Part shown: positions 1 through 8,721 of the stretch, piece by piece | Layout: the number at the start of each line of letters is the position of its first letter | Numbering within the stretch: position 1 is the first letter of the stretch | Assembly: GCF_028748105.1 (NCBI RefSeq) | Contig: NZ_CP118168.1 | Location: 1,178,001-1,242,000 of the forward strand | Direction: 5' to 3' | Length of the DNA: 64,000 bases | Origin: Entomospira nematocerorum | GTDB lineage: Bacteria > Spirochaetota > Spirochaetia > WRBN01 | Notes under the pieces: model-generated | The model's input: the letters and a program-made list of their open reading frames with translations, nothing else | What the model was told of the DNA's origin: nothing | The model's database searches: none | Made by a program: the position numbers and the translations under genes

Positions 1-1685
1 ATGATGAGAATGACTTCACCAGCACGAACTTTACGACCAATAGGCTCTATAATTTTGAGAATCATCCCAGGTAAGGGGGCTCGTATCTCCACCTTCGAAT
101 GTGAATGATCGGAGCTGATGGTTGATGAAGAACTGGGATTGTCTTTTATATGAAAATTATAACTTGTTCCATTAATTTCTGCTTTTTGACCTGATATGGT
201 TATCTGAAATAACTCGTTATCTAATTCTATTATCATCGTGTTAGATTCTATATCATTATGCATATCCTGAGAGGTATTCTGTTGTTTATAGCGCACATTC
301 ACTTGTGCTTTCCCTTGAAGAAATAGAAGTCCTTTGGCACCACATGTAGCAAGAATGAAGATATTTTCATCAGTTATAGCAATATTTTCTTCCTGTAACT
401 GCTTAATATAGGATATTTTAGTTAAAGCAGGATTGCTATCATTAAGATGGAGTACACTTTGTGTTGTTGGTTCAGATTGTAGTTGTTCGGCAGCTAAGAC
501 AACAATAGCAGGATCTGCTGGTACGGGAGTTTTACCAAAATAGCCAAGTACCATTTTCCCGTATCCTTCAGAAATTTTACTCCAAGGCTTATACATGACA
601 TTGTTAAAAGCTTGTTGAAAGTAGAATTGCGATACTGGTGTTACGGATGTTCCAAAACCTCCTTTAGCGATAGTTTCAGACATAGCACTTACAATATCAT
701 TGTATTTATGTAGTAAATGATTATCCCGTAGCATTTGTGTATTAGCGGTAAGTGCGCCACCAGGTAAGGGACTAAATGGAATCATTAGATTAATTTCTTT
801 TGCTTCTGGTGGGAAAAAGTATTTCTCCATGGTTTCAGCAAAGTGTTGTTCTACTTGTAAAATTTTCATAGGATCAATGTCTAGCGTATAGCTACTGTGT
901 CTTAGCGCATGATACATACTAAGAAGGTCACTTTGACATGTGCCCCCAGATACTGGTGCGAGAGATAGATCAACTTGATTGGCACCTGCCTCAATCGCTG
1001 CTATGTATTGGGCTATACATGTTCCAACCGTATCATGAGAATGAAAAGAGATAGTTGTAGTTGGTCCTAGCATGCGGCGACTACGTTTGATTGTTTCGTA
1101 TATAACACTAGGCGTAGATGTTCCTGCTGCATCCTTGAAACATATACTGTCGTAGGGGATACCACTGTTAATCATGCTTTTTAGGATATTTTCATAGAAA
1201 TCTGGATTGTGTACATGTCTATTGGATGATCCTATAGGAGGCGACATCATGGTGATGCATAATTCATGTTTGAGCCCTGCATTATGAATAGATTGTGCTG
1301 GATAGAAAAGATTATCAAGATCATTGAGTGCATCAAAATTACGTATTGTGGTCATACCATGTTTTTTAAAGAGATGTGCGTGTAGATCGATGATATCACG
1401 TCCTTGACTTTCTAAAGCTACAACACTGATACCACGAGAGAGTGTTTGTAAGTTAGCGGATGAACCAACGGTACTTCTTATCTTATCCATAATATCAAAT
1501 GGATTTTCATTTGTATAGAATATAGGGCTTTGGAATAAAGCTCCACCGCCAACTTCTAGATGGTGAATACCCGCATCGTATGCGAGCTGGATAATAGGAA
1601 GGAGGTCTTGACTTGGAATTCGAGCACCATAAGCGGACTGAATTCCATCGCGAAAAGCTGTACACATAAATGATATTTTTTTCAT
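1..1685 (-). CDS. oadA: Oxaloacetate decarboxylase alpha subunit (partial, C-terminus outside window)
   Basis: Biotin-dependent carboxyltransferase subunit of the sodium-pumping oxaloacetate decarboxylase. It removes the carboxyl group from oxaloacetate and passes it to biotin on its own C-terminal domain. The leftward frame is open from the ATG at 1685 to the window edge, about 561 codons. Visible are an N-terminal TIM-barrel start (FRDGIQS), a likely carboxylated lysine in FKDAAG, the metal-binding HSHD motif and an SGGT motif. The last residues visible (APLPGMI) open the biotinyl domain; the biotinylated lysine lies outside the window. The usual RDAHQS motif reads RDGIQS here. The start overlaps the end of oadG by 4 bases (ATGA), so the two are probably translationally coupled. 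The beta subunit is not visible and may lie beyond the edge. Confidence 0.88.
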   Translation of the reverse strand, partial: MKKISFMCTAFRDGIQSAYGARIPSQDLLPIIQLAYDAGIHHLEVGGGALFQSPIFYTNENPFDIMDKIRSTVGSSANLQTLSRGISVVALESQGRDIIDLHAHLFKKHGMTTIRNFDALNDLDNLFYPAQSIHNAGLKHELCITMMSPPIGSSNRHVHNPDFYENILKSMINSGIPYDSICFKDAAGTSTPSVIYETIKRSRRMLGPTTTISFHSHDTVGTCIAQYIAAIEAGANQVDLSLAPVSGGTCQSDLLSMYHALRHSSYTLDIDPMKILQVEQHFAETMEKYFFPPEAKEINLMIPFSPLPGGALTANTQMLRDNHLLHKYNDIVSAMSETIAKGGFGTSVTPVSQFYFQQAFNNVMYKPWSKISEGYGKMVLGYFGKTPVPADPAIVVLAAEQLQSEPTTQSVLHLNDSNPALTKISYIKQLQEENIAITDENIFILATCGAKGLLFLQGKAQVNVRYKQQNTSQDMHNDIESNTMIIELDNELFQITISGQKAEINGTSYNFHIKDNPSSSSTISSDHSHSKVEIRAPLPGMILKIIEPIGRKVRAGEVILI

Positions 1686-1930
1686 GATTTAGATGAGCCC
1701 TTATTTTTGTAATGCATGGCAACTGCAATGGCTATCGCATGTTTTCTTTGTGTGTTATCAGAATTTTCAGATGTTTTTGTTTGATTAATCAAGAAAATTG
1801 GTGTTTCCAGTAACTTACTAACTATGGTAATCATCATGATTAAGAGGAGTAAAAAGAGAAATACAACACTAAATCCAATCATTGTCATTAATGCTCCATA
1901 GGATAGAAGGCTCAGATACTCTATATTCAT
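1682..1930 (-). CDS. oadG: Oxaloacetate decarboxylase gamma chain (OadG family)
   Basis: Small membrane anchor subunit of the oxaloacetate decarboxylase sodium pump. The 82-residue product has one N-terminal membrane helix (about residues 12-38, rich in V, F, L, I and M) followed by a short polar cytoplasmic tail. This is the layout and length of OadG. The tail ends in a mixed Ser/Lys segment. Sequence alone is weakly diagnostic for such small proteins; the call rests mainly on its place directly upstream of oadA with a 4-base overlap. It probably starts the oad operon, and the stretch between it and the upstream BI-1 gene holds that gene's terminator. Confidence 0.72.
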   Translation of the reverse strand: MNIEYLSLLSYGALMTMIGFSVVFLFLLLLIMMITIVSKLLETPIFLINQTKTSENSDNTQRKHAIAIAVAMHYKNKGSSKS

Positions 1931-1950
1931 AATGCATCCTTTGTCATAGA

Positions 1951-1990
1951 AAAAAATAAAAGTCCATACCGTAAAGACATGGACTTTTAT
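1951..1990 (-). terminator. Intrinsic terminator of the Bax-inhibitor-1 gene
   Basis: A 10-bp perfect inverted repeat (AAAAGTCCAT at 1958-1967, ATGGACTTTT at 1979-1988) with an 11-base loop. Read leftward, it is followed by a T-rich run (complement of 1951-1960). It sits just after the stop of the leftward gene at 2005. Confidence 0.8.
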
Positions 1991-2004
1991 TGAGAGATGG
2001 TGTC

Positions 2005-2724
2005 TTAGTCACGGCGACTAAGAAGGCGTAGCATGTAAAGAAAGATATTGATGAAGTCTAAGTAGAGTTTTAAGGCTCCCATGATTGCTAATCGATTACG
2101 TGTTTCAGTATCATTAATATCGACACTTTTTTGCCAACCAACAATAACTTGTGTATCGTATGCTGTTAGTGCCGTAAAAAAGATAACGGCGATAAAGGAG
2201 ATCATAAAATCTAGTGCAGAACTACGTAGGAAGAAATTGACTATACTAGCAATAATGATTCCAATGATGAACATGACCGCATAATGTCCGATACTGGTAA
2301 GATCTTGTTTTGTCACTTTTCCAAAGAGACTTGCGCCTCCAAACATTCCTGCAGATATAAAGAATGCTGAAGCAAGTTGTTGTCCTGTATAAATAAATGC
2401 CAAAATAGATAGGGTTAGTCCTAGGAGGGCTGCATAAATGAGAAAGGAGGCTGCAGCAGAGCTGGTACTCATGTTAAAAATATTTGCACTGAGATACCAT
2501 ACAAGGCCGACTTGTGCAATAATTAAAATTATTCTCATAAATGGATTAGCATGAATAAGGTTTAACATTATGGGGCTATTTGCCGTAATAAATGCTACCA
2601 CTCCAGTTAGTAGTAAACCAATTGTCATCCAGGAGTAGGCTTTGGATAAAATTGTATTTGTTGCAGAACTATAGCCTTCCATCTCCCTGAATTTAGGATT
2701 TGATCTGTTGTTAAAGTCACTCAT
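2005..2724 (-). CDS. Bax inhibitor-1 / YccA family membrane protein
   Basis: Integral inner-membrane protein of the BI-1/YccA (LFG) family, some bacterial members of which act as pH-sensitive calcium leak channels. The 239-residue product starts with a soluble N-terminus of about 30 residues, then carries seven hydrophobic segments, the family arrangement. The conserved end is recognisable: FFTALTAYDTQ in the sixth helix region and GALKLYLDFINIFLYMLRLL near the C-terminus, which contains the aspartate of the putative pH sensor. It is monocistronic, with its own terminator downstream and a divergent thiolase gene upstream. Its physiological role in spirochaetes is not known. Confidence 0.88.
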   Translation of the reverse strand: MSDFNNRSNPKFREMEGYSSATNTILSKAYSWMTIGLLLTGVVAFITANSPIMLNLIHANPFMRIILIIAQVGLVWYLSANIFNMSTSSAAASFLIYAALLGLTLSILAFIYTGQQLASAFFISAGMFGGASLFGKVTKQDLTSIGHYAVMFIIGIIIASIVNFFLRSSALDFMISFIAVIFFTALTAYDTQVIVGWQKSVDINDTETRNRLAIMGALKLYLDFINIFLYMLRLLSRRD

Positions 2725-2879
2725 AATTAGTGGAACTCCTTACTTATTGCGTATTGAAATTGTGTTTTGAAGAAACCTTGTTCTTTAGTATTACACCTAT
2801 TATCACTATTAAGTATACAATAGCTTTCATGATTTGTCAAAGAATGAGGAAAACCTATTCTTTATTACTTTTATTAATC

Positions 2880-2908
2880 TTGATAAAAATAGAATTTTAC
2901 AGTATTAT
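2880..2908 (+). promoter_or_regulatory. Sigma-70 promoter for the thiolase gene
   Basis: TTGATA (2880-2885), 17-base spacer, TATTAT (2903-2908). It lies about 35 bases before the thiolase start, with a ribosome site (AGGGAGAGA, 2928-2936) in between. Confidence 0.6.
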
Positions 2909-2942
2909 AAACAAATAATTAGTATATAGGGAGAGATTTAGT

Positions 2943-4148
2943 ATGGAGCGTGTTTTTATTGTTGCGGCAAAGAGATCTGGAATTGGTTCTTTTCTGGGTG
3001 GACTGAGCACTTTATCCCCAGGTCAGTTGGGCGCGAGTGTAGTGAAAGATTTACTGAATGATGCCAAAATATCAGCAGATAAAATTGAAGAGGTAATCGT
3101 AGGAAACGTTTTGAGTGCTGGACAAAAACAGGGCGTTGGACGTCAAGTTGCCATGCTTGCTGGAATTCCTCAAGATGTGCCAGCCTGGTCAATGAATATG
3201 ATTTGCGGTAGTGGGTTAAAGAGTGCGATTAATGGTGCCCAAATGATTGCATCAGGAATGAATGATCTGTTAGTGGTTGGTGGAACAGAGTCAATGTCTA
3301 ATAGCCCTTATCTAGCCCCTGCTATTATGCGAAAGGGATCAAAGATGGGAGATCTTCATTTAACAGATTCAATGATTAATGATGCTTTAACTGATGCATT
3401 TCATGGTATTCACATGGGTATTACGGCGGAGAATATTGCAAGTAAATATGAAATTTCTCGTGAAGAGCAAGATACCTTTGCTTTTAATAGTCAACAAAAG
3501 GCGATGAAAGCGTCTGATGCAGGTGTGTTTAAGCAAGAAATTACGCCTATTGAAATTAAAAATCGAAAAGAGACTCTTATTTTTGATCAAGATGAGTACA
3601 TTAATCGTAAAACAAGCGTGGAAAAGCTTGCAACGTTGCGTCCGGCATTCAAGGTTGATGGTAGTGTAACAGCAGGTAATGCATCTGGCATTAACGATGG
3701 TGCAGCATTTTTACTTTTAGCCAGTGAAAAGGCAATGAAGGAACATAACTTAACTCCTATAGCGGAAATCGTTGGGATGGGAAGTGCAGGAGTTGATCCA
3801 TTATATATGGGTTTAGGACCTACGCCTGCTATTGCTAAAGCACTTAAACAATCTGGAATTGTACTATCTGATATTGATATTCTTGAGCTTAATGAGGCAT
3901 TTGCCGCGCAGTCATTAGGCGTAATGAAAGAACTTGTACGTGATCATGGAGTTACACAAGAGTGGTTATTAGAACGTACTAATATTCATGGTGGTGCAAT
4001 TGCACTAGGACATCCTGTTGGTGCTTCTGGTGCACGTATTCTTGTTACATTGACGCATGAGATGTTACGTGGAAAGCATAAACATGGATTGGCTTCGCTA
4101 TGTATTGGTGGAGGTATGGGTGTTGCGTTGATTATTCGTCGTGTATAA
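2943..4148 (+). CDS. Acetyl-CoA C-acetyltransferase (thiolase)
   Basis: Condenses two acetyl-CoA to acetoacetyl-CoA, or runs the reverse thiolysis; cytoplasmic. The 401-residue length is that of biosynthetic thiolases. The acyl-accepting cysteine is Cys88 in NMICGSG. The C-terminal half has the NEAFA motif, the catalytic histidine in GHPVGASGAR and the second cysteine in CIGGGMG. The N-terminal RTPIG of most thiolases reads RSGIG. It is a single gene with its own promoter and a strong terminator, so its pathway (mevalonate, butyrate or fatty-acid breakdown) cannot be read from the context. The leftward acyl-CoA synthetase 4.6 kb away is the only other acyl-CoA enzyme nearby. Confidence 0.93.
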   Translation: MERVFIVAAKRSGIGSFLGGLSTLSPGQLGASVVKDLLNDAKISADKIEEVIVGNVLSAGQKQGVGRQVAMLAGIPQDVPAWSMNMICGSGLKSAINGAQMIASGMNDLLVVGGTESMSNSPYLAPAIMRKGSKMGDLHLTDSMINDALTDAFHGIHMGITAENIASKYEISREEQDTFAFNSQQKAMKASDAGVFKQEITPIEIKNRKETLIFDQDEYINRKTSVEKLATLRPAFKVDGSVTAGNASGINDGAAFLLLASEKAMKEHNLTPIAEIVGMGSAGVDPLYMGLGPTPAIAKALKQSGIVLSDIDILELNEAFAAQSLGVMKELVRDHGVTQEWLLERTNIHGGAIALGHPVGASGARILVTLTHEMLRGKHKHGLASLCIGGGMGVALIIRRV

Positions 4149-4185
4149 ACTATAATAGTATTGTGTAAAACGGTATAAACATCAT

Positions 4186-4246
4186 AAAACTATATATTCT
4201 ATTGTGATGAATGTTTTATTCATGTTGTAGAATATATAGTTTTTAT
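4186..4246 (+). terminator. Long intrinsic terminator after the thiolase gene
   Basis: A 16-bp perfect inverted repeat (4186-4201 with 4228-4243) ends in a T run. A nested pair (ATGAAT/ATTCAT) lies inside the loop. Confidence 0.85.
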
Positions 4247-4286
4247 TATTTCATAAATTCAGTTTTGAGGATAATAGGTGATACAA

Positions 4287-5540
4287 ATGATTAAAGTGAT
4301 GCATACATCTGATTGGCATTTGGGAAAAAATATCAAAGATATTCGTAGAGAAGGTGAGTATAAGTCAGTTTTAGATCAAGTATATTCTCATATTGAATGT
4401 GAGCAGCCGTCTGTTTTATTGATTTCTGGAGATATTTTTGATACGACTCTACCACCTATTTGGGCTCAGAAGTTGTATTACCAATTCTTGATGCGATTAA
4501 AGGAACTGCCTCATCATATGCACATCGTAATTACTGCTGGAAATCATGATTCTGCTGCATGGTTAGAGGCTCCTAAGGAAATGCTCAAACACTATTATAT
4601 TGATATTGTTGGGGGAGCTAATATTCAAGAGGAAAATCCTATTTTACTCATTGATGATGAGGATGGCGAATTAACAGCTATTGTTATCGCTGTTCCTTAT
4701 CTCCGTGATGCACAAATGCGTACTATTGATGTAAGTTCTCCTATTGATAATTGGCAGCAACATCTACATGATGCAATGCGCGAGTTTTATCATAAGCAAA
4801 TAGTCAAAGCCATATCTATTCGTGGTGAGCGTATGATACCAATTATAGTAATGGGACATCTTTTTTTACGTGGAGGATCTATCAATGATCAGGATGGAAC
4901 GCGTCCATCTGTAGGAACTCTGGGGGAATTTATCGCTGATGATCTCTTTGATGATGTCAGCTACGTAGCGTTGGGACATCTCCATCAGCCACAGTGTGTA
5001 TCAGGCAAAGAGCATTGGCGTTACTCTGGCTCTTTATTGAAGTCTTCATTTAGTGAGGTACATCATCAAAAGTCACTTGTATCAATTACGTTTGTTGATA
5101 GGGAGATGTCTTCTTATAAGTTATGCTCGTTAGTGGATCCAGTGGAATTTATTCGTCTACATGGTTCTTGGTCAGAGCAGGAGTTACAGTTACAAAATCT
5201 TATCAAGACAGATCGTCGAGCTTATGTGGAATGTAATGTAACGAAAGAGTTTTTGACTGTGGCTCGCCAATGGCAAGAGGATTTTGCAAAAGCTAGTCAT
5301 GGAATATTTATTATTCAAATTACGCGTACAGATAAGTTGGCGTTTTCCTTATCCGAACGACTAGATCAACATGCTGTGGTAAAACTGAATGAATTAAAAC
5401 CTATTGATATTTTCAAAAAACGCTTAGAGTTAGATAGCTTGCTTGATGTACAACAGACTACAATATTGACAGAATTGTTTTTACATATTGAAAAGCAGTG
5501 TCATGAGGAAAATATCATATCCGTAGAGGAAGAGAGATAG
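4287..5540 (+). CDS. sbcD: Exonuclease SbcCD, nuclease subunit SbcD
   Basis: Manganese-dependent nuclease subunit of the SbcCD (Rad50-Mre11 type) complex, which opens hairpins and palindromes and trims DNA ends. The calcineurin-type phosphoesterase motifs appear in order: DWH (residues 9-11), GD (48-49), GNHD (85-88), then GH and GHLH further on. A GTG at 4278 also opens this frame, but family proteins begin close to the HTSDWHLG motif. The ATG at 4287 follows an AGGTG sequence, so I prefer it; the product is then 417 residues. Only 3 bases separate its stop from sbcC, and the two surely form one operon. Confidence 0.93.
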   Translation: MIKVMHTSDWHLGKNIKDIRREGEYKSVLDQVYSHIECEQPSVLLISGDIFDTTLPPIWAQKLYYQFLMRLKELPHHMHIVITAGNHDSAAWLEAPKEMLKHYYIDIVGGANIQEENPILLIDDEDGELTAIVIAVPYLRDAQMRTIDVSSPIDNWQQHLHDAMREFYHKQIVKAISIRGERMIPIIVMGHLFLRGGSINDQDGTRPSVGTLGEFIADDLFDDVSYVALGHLHQPQCVSGKEHWRYSGSLLKSSFSEVHHQKSLVSITFVDREMSSYKLCSLVDPVEFIRLHGSWSEQELQLQNLIKTDRRAYVECNVTKEFLTVARQWQEDFAKASHGIFIIQITRTDKLAFSLSERLDQHAVVKLNELKPIDIFKKRLELDSLLDVQQTTILTELFLHIEKQCHEENIISVEEER

Positions 5541-5543
5541 ATT

Positions 5544-8500
5544 ATGAAGATTGAGAGTGTGCATATAAAAAATTTAGCATCGCTGGAGGGTGAATGGTTT
5601 ATTCCTTTTAATGAGTCATGCTATGAGGATAGTGGTATTTTTTTAATTACAGGTCGCACGGGTAGTGGTAAATCGACGATTCTTGATGCTATTTGCTTTG
5701 CTCTTTATCAGACAACACCTAGATTACATGGGTCTGATGTGGGTCAATTTATTACTAAGTCTAAAAATGATGGGTTTGCAAAGGTTATTTTTTCTGTGAA
5801 TGGCATACGGTATCGTTCTACTTGTACCTATTATAAAGCTGGTAAGAGAGGTAAGAGTAAGACGTCTGTTACAGAGGTTGAACTAGAAGATTTGGTAACT
5901 GGTAAACCTTTGATTGATAATCCTAGTGCTGGGATCAAAGAGCATGGTAGTAAAATATATGCTATCATTGGTATGAAATTTGAACAGTTTAAGCAGAGTA
6001 TTTTATTGGCACAGGGTGAATTTTCTTCGTTTCTTTTAGCTAAAACTGATGAGCGTGCAGCGATTTTAGAGAGATTGACGGATAGTAGTATTTATACGAA
6101 AATATCACAGCAAGTTTATGACTTGTTTGCATCAAAAAAAAGTGAAATAGAGCAATTAGAACGTGATCTATCGAGGTTACATGATCGAAAATTTGAGGAT
6201 CATAGCGATGATATCGTTATACTAGAGACAGCTAAGAAATCACTAGAGGATACTCTCCATGTAATAGTACAAGAGAAAAATCAATGTGAAATTCTTTATA
6301 ATGCTATAGCACGCTGGGTTGAGTTACAGGCTCTTCTATCAAAAAAATCTAGTTTATTAGAAGAGCATATGTCTGAGTATTTAACACAACAGAAAGATTA
6401 TGAGGCGTTTTCCTTTGAATATACATCTTGGCAACAGGAGATGGGTGGATATCGACAAAAACTAGAGATTGGAGATTCCTTGCAACGCTCTCTATTTCTT
6501 CTCGAGGAACAGGAAAAGAACTATAAAGCTGAGGTAGCTGACTATAAGCAAGATGTTGATCAAATTTTAGTAAAGCAAAGTGACTTAGAGAAGAAGAGAT
6601 TTACTCATTTATATCGAGTAGAAGAGATAGAGAACATTGTAAACAATATGGGATGCTTGCCTTTTGAGAAAGATTATTTAGATACCATACTTCGTCCCAA
6701 AGGACATTTGTATATAGAACGTGTCAATCAATGGAGGGAGTATTATCATAATTGGCATGCAGAATCTACCCAGATGAGTTGGCGCGAGTATCAAACTGCG
6801 CAGGAATATATTAAAAATTGTTATTTTGAGGAGGGATTTGTATCCTATTGGCATTATCTTTTGCTTCAATCATCTTTAGTATCCTGCGAACAAGAGCATT
6901 TTCAGTTGAGTGTTCAGATAGCAGAGTTACAAGAATTAATAGAAAGTAGAGAGAAGGATCTTCAAGATAAAAAAGTATCATTAGAATTATTTTCACAGCG
7001 TGATGCGTTACAGTTGGGGTGTGCATGTCCGTTATGTGAGCAAACAGTTCTTACTCTTCCTCAGTTTGGTATGGATAACTATCAGAGACTATCAGATACG
7101 ATTGAAGCAAGTGAAATAGAGATAAAATCTCTAAAGATTCGTATGCAAGAGTTATTAGGTGATCAAGGAAAATATTTAGAGCGCATAAAGATGTTATCTA
7201 GTCAGTGTGATAAAGAAAAAGATCTTTTTGAGAGATATGAGAAGACACTATCTTCGATATCTATAGAAGATAACGCAAAGTTATCAGTGAATGAATTGGA
7301 AGATCAGTACAATACAGCTTTGCTAAGAGAGCAGCAACTTATTACTAGAAAGGAGTATCTTTATATCAATCGTGGACTAGAGGAACAAGAGAAAAAATTA
7401 AGGACTCTAACAGAGGAGTTAGATCAACTGCTATTAGAACTTATACCTATTTTTAACTTAAGTGTATCTAACGAATGTATGAAAGATGCATTGTTTCTTT
7501 CTCTAGAGGTACAAATAGAAAAATGTTTGGCAGAATGGAATTTATATTTTGATCGTAAGATAGAGCTAGAGTCAGAGCATCAAAATCTCTATAGTGAGAT
7601 ACAGCGCATAGATAATATACTGCTAGAGTATAGGGATAGTCTTGTTCGATATGAAGAAAAAAGTCGTGGAAAATTACAACAGATTGAACGTATCAATAGT
7701 GATAAAGTATTGCATATAAATGAGCTAGTGGAGATTGATCTCTATCAAAAAGATATTTCGTTGTTGAAAAGGAGTATCGAAGAGAAAAAGTTATTTTATG
7801 AAGAAAAAGATCGAATTTTTTCTAATGAATTGCGCGAGTTGGAATATAGGAAAAAATCATTAGAAGATGATATAGATAAAGAACAGAGTGAACTATCTAT
7901 TATACAAAAGTATTTGCATGAACAAGATATTTGTGTGGATAGTCTTGAGCAATCAATGTATGATACGCAAATAAAAATTCATCAATATGAACAACAACTT
8001 ATTGTATTGGAGAAAGAAAGAGAAGAGAAGGCTCATTTACTTAGTCAAATGGAATTATTACAACAACAATTTCAAGAATATCTTGTAGAGCAGCGTCAAA
8101 CGCAGGAACGACTATCCGATAAACAGACAGATCTCATTTATTGGAGAAAATTGTCTAGTCTCATTGGATCAAGGGATGGAAAGAAGTTTAAGACATTTGC
8201 TCAAGCTGTGACATTAGATCAAGTGGTTGTCTTAGCTAACCAATTTTTAGGATATATGCAAGATCGTTATATCCTACAGCGCGAGGTAGTGCAACCGGAT
8301 AAAGATGAAACACTTAATTTCGTGATTATTGATCAGTTTCAAGCAGATGAGATTCGCAGTATTCAAACCTTATCTGGTGGTGAAAGATTTCTTGTAAGTC
8401 TTTCACTAGCACTAGGACTAGCTGCTCTTGCAAGTGAGAAGGTGCAGGTGGAGTCCTTTTTTTTAGATGAAGGTTTTGGAACACTCGATGCAGACGCTTT

Positions 8501-8687
8501 AGAGATTGTATTAGATGCTTTAACTCGATTACGTGATATTCGAAAAACAGTAGGGATCATTTCACACGTTGATCTCTTGAAAGAGCGTATTACTCATCAA
8601 ATTCAAGTCATTCAACTTGGAGGCGGGCGTAGTAAAGTTGTGGGAGCTGGTGTTCAGCGAAAAAATGCGGCAACGGAGCTCCTATGA
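5544..8687 (+). CDS. sbcC: Exonuclease SbcCD, ATPase subunit SbcC
   Basis: Rad50-like SMC ATPase that holds DNA and controls SbcD. The 1047-residue product has the full architecture: Walker A GRTGSGKST (37-45), two long coiled-coil stretches rich in E, K, Q and L around a zinc hook (C495-P-L-C498), the ABC signature LSGGE (943-947) and Walker B ending in D975-E976 with a following D-loop (GTLD). It is followed by a leftward gene whose terminator hairpin is embedded in the last codons of sbcC. Nothing suggests damage. Confidence 0.95.
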   Translation: MKIESVHIKNLASLEGEWFIPFNESCYEDSGIFLITGRTGSGKSTILDAICFALYQTTPRLHGSDVGQFITKSKNDGFAKVIFSVNGIRYRSTCTYYKAGKRGKSKTSVTEVELEDLVTGKPLIDNPSAGIKEHGSKIYAIIGMKFEQFKQSILLAQGEFSSFLLAKTDERAAILERLTDSSIYTKISQQVYDLFASKKSEIEQLERDLSRLHDRKFEDHSDDIVILETAKKSLEDTLHVIVQEKNQCEILYNAIARWVELQALLSKKSSLLEEHMSEYLTQQKDYEAFSFEYTSWQQEMGGYRQKLEIGDSLQRSLFLLEEQEKNYKAEVADYKQDVDQILVKQSDLEKKRFTHLYRVEEIENIVNNMGCLPFEKDYLDTILRPKGHLYIERVNQWREYYHNWHAESTQMSWREYQTAQEYIKNCYFEEGFVSYWHYLLLQSSLVSCEQEHFQLSVQIAELQELIESREKDLQDKKVSLELFSQRDALQLGCACPLCEQTVLTLPQFGMDNYQRLSDTIEASEIEIKSLKIRMQELLGDQGKYLERIKMLSSQCDKEKDLFERYEKTLSSISIEDNAKLSVNELEDQYNTALLREQQLITRKEYLYINRGLEEQEKKLRTLTEELDQLLLELIPIFNLSVSNECMKDALFLSLEVQIEKCLAEWNLYFDRKIELESEHQNLYSEIQRIDNILLEYRDSLVRYEEKSRGKLQQIERINSDKVLHINELVEIDLYQKDISLLKRSIEEKKLFYEEKDRIFSNELRELEYRKKSLEDDIDKEQSELSIIQKYLHEQDICVDSLEQSMYDTQIKIHQYEQQLIVLEKEREEKAHLLSQMELLQQQFQEYLVEQRQTQERLSDKQTDLIYWRKLSSLIGSRDGKKFKTFAQAVTLDQVVVLANQFLGYMQDRYILQREVVQPDKDETLNFVIIDQFQADEIRSIQTLSGGERFLVSLSLALGLAALASEKVQVESFFLDEGFGTLDADALEIVLDALTRLRDIRKTVGIISHVDLLKERITHQIQVIQLGGGRSKVVGAGVQRKNAATELL

Positions 8688-8713
8688 ATATAATTATAGG
8701 GCTCCATTACCGC
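8661..8713 (-). terminator. Terminator of the acyl-CoA synthetase gene, embedded in the 3' end of sbcC
   Basis: Imperfect hairpin: arms 8667-8685 and 8696-8713 pair as GCGG, AA, GGAGC and CCTAT blocks with two mismatches and one bulge. Read leftward the stem is followed by a run of T (complement of 8661-8665). Read rightward there is no T run, so it probably serves the leftward gene that stops at 8722. Confidence 0.6.
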
Positions 8714-8721
8714 ATTACTAG

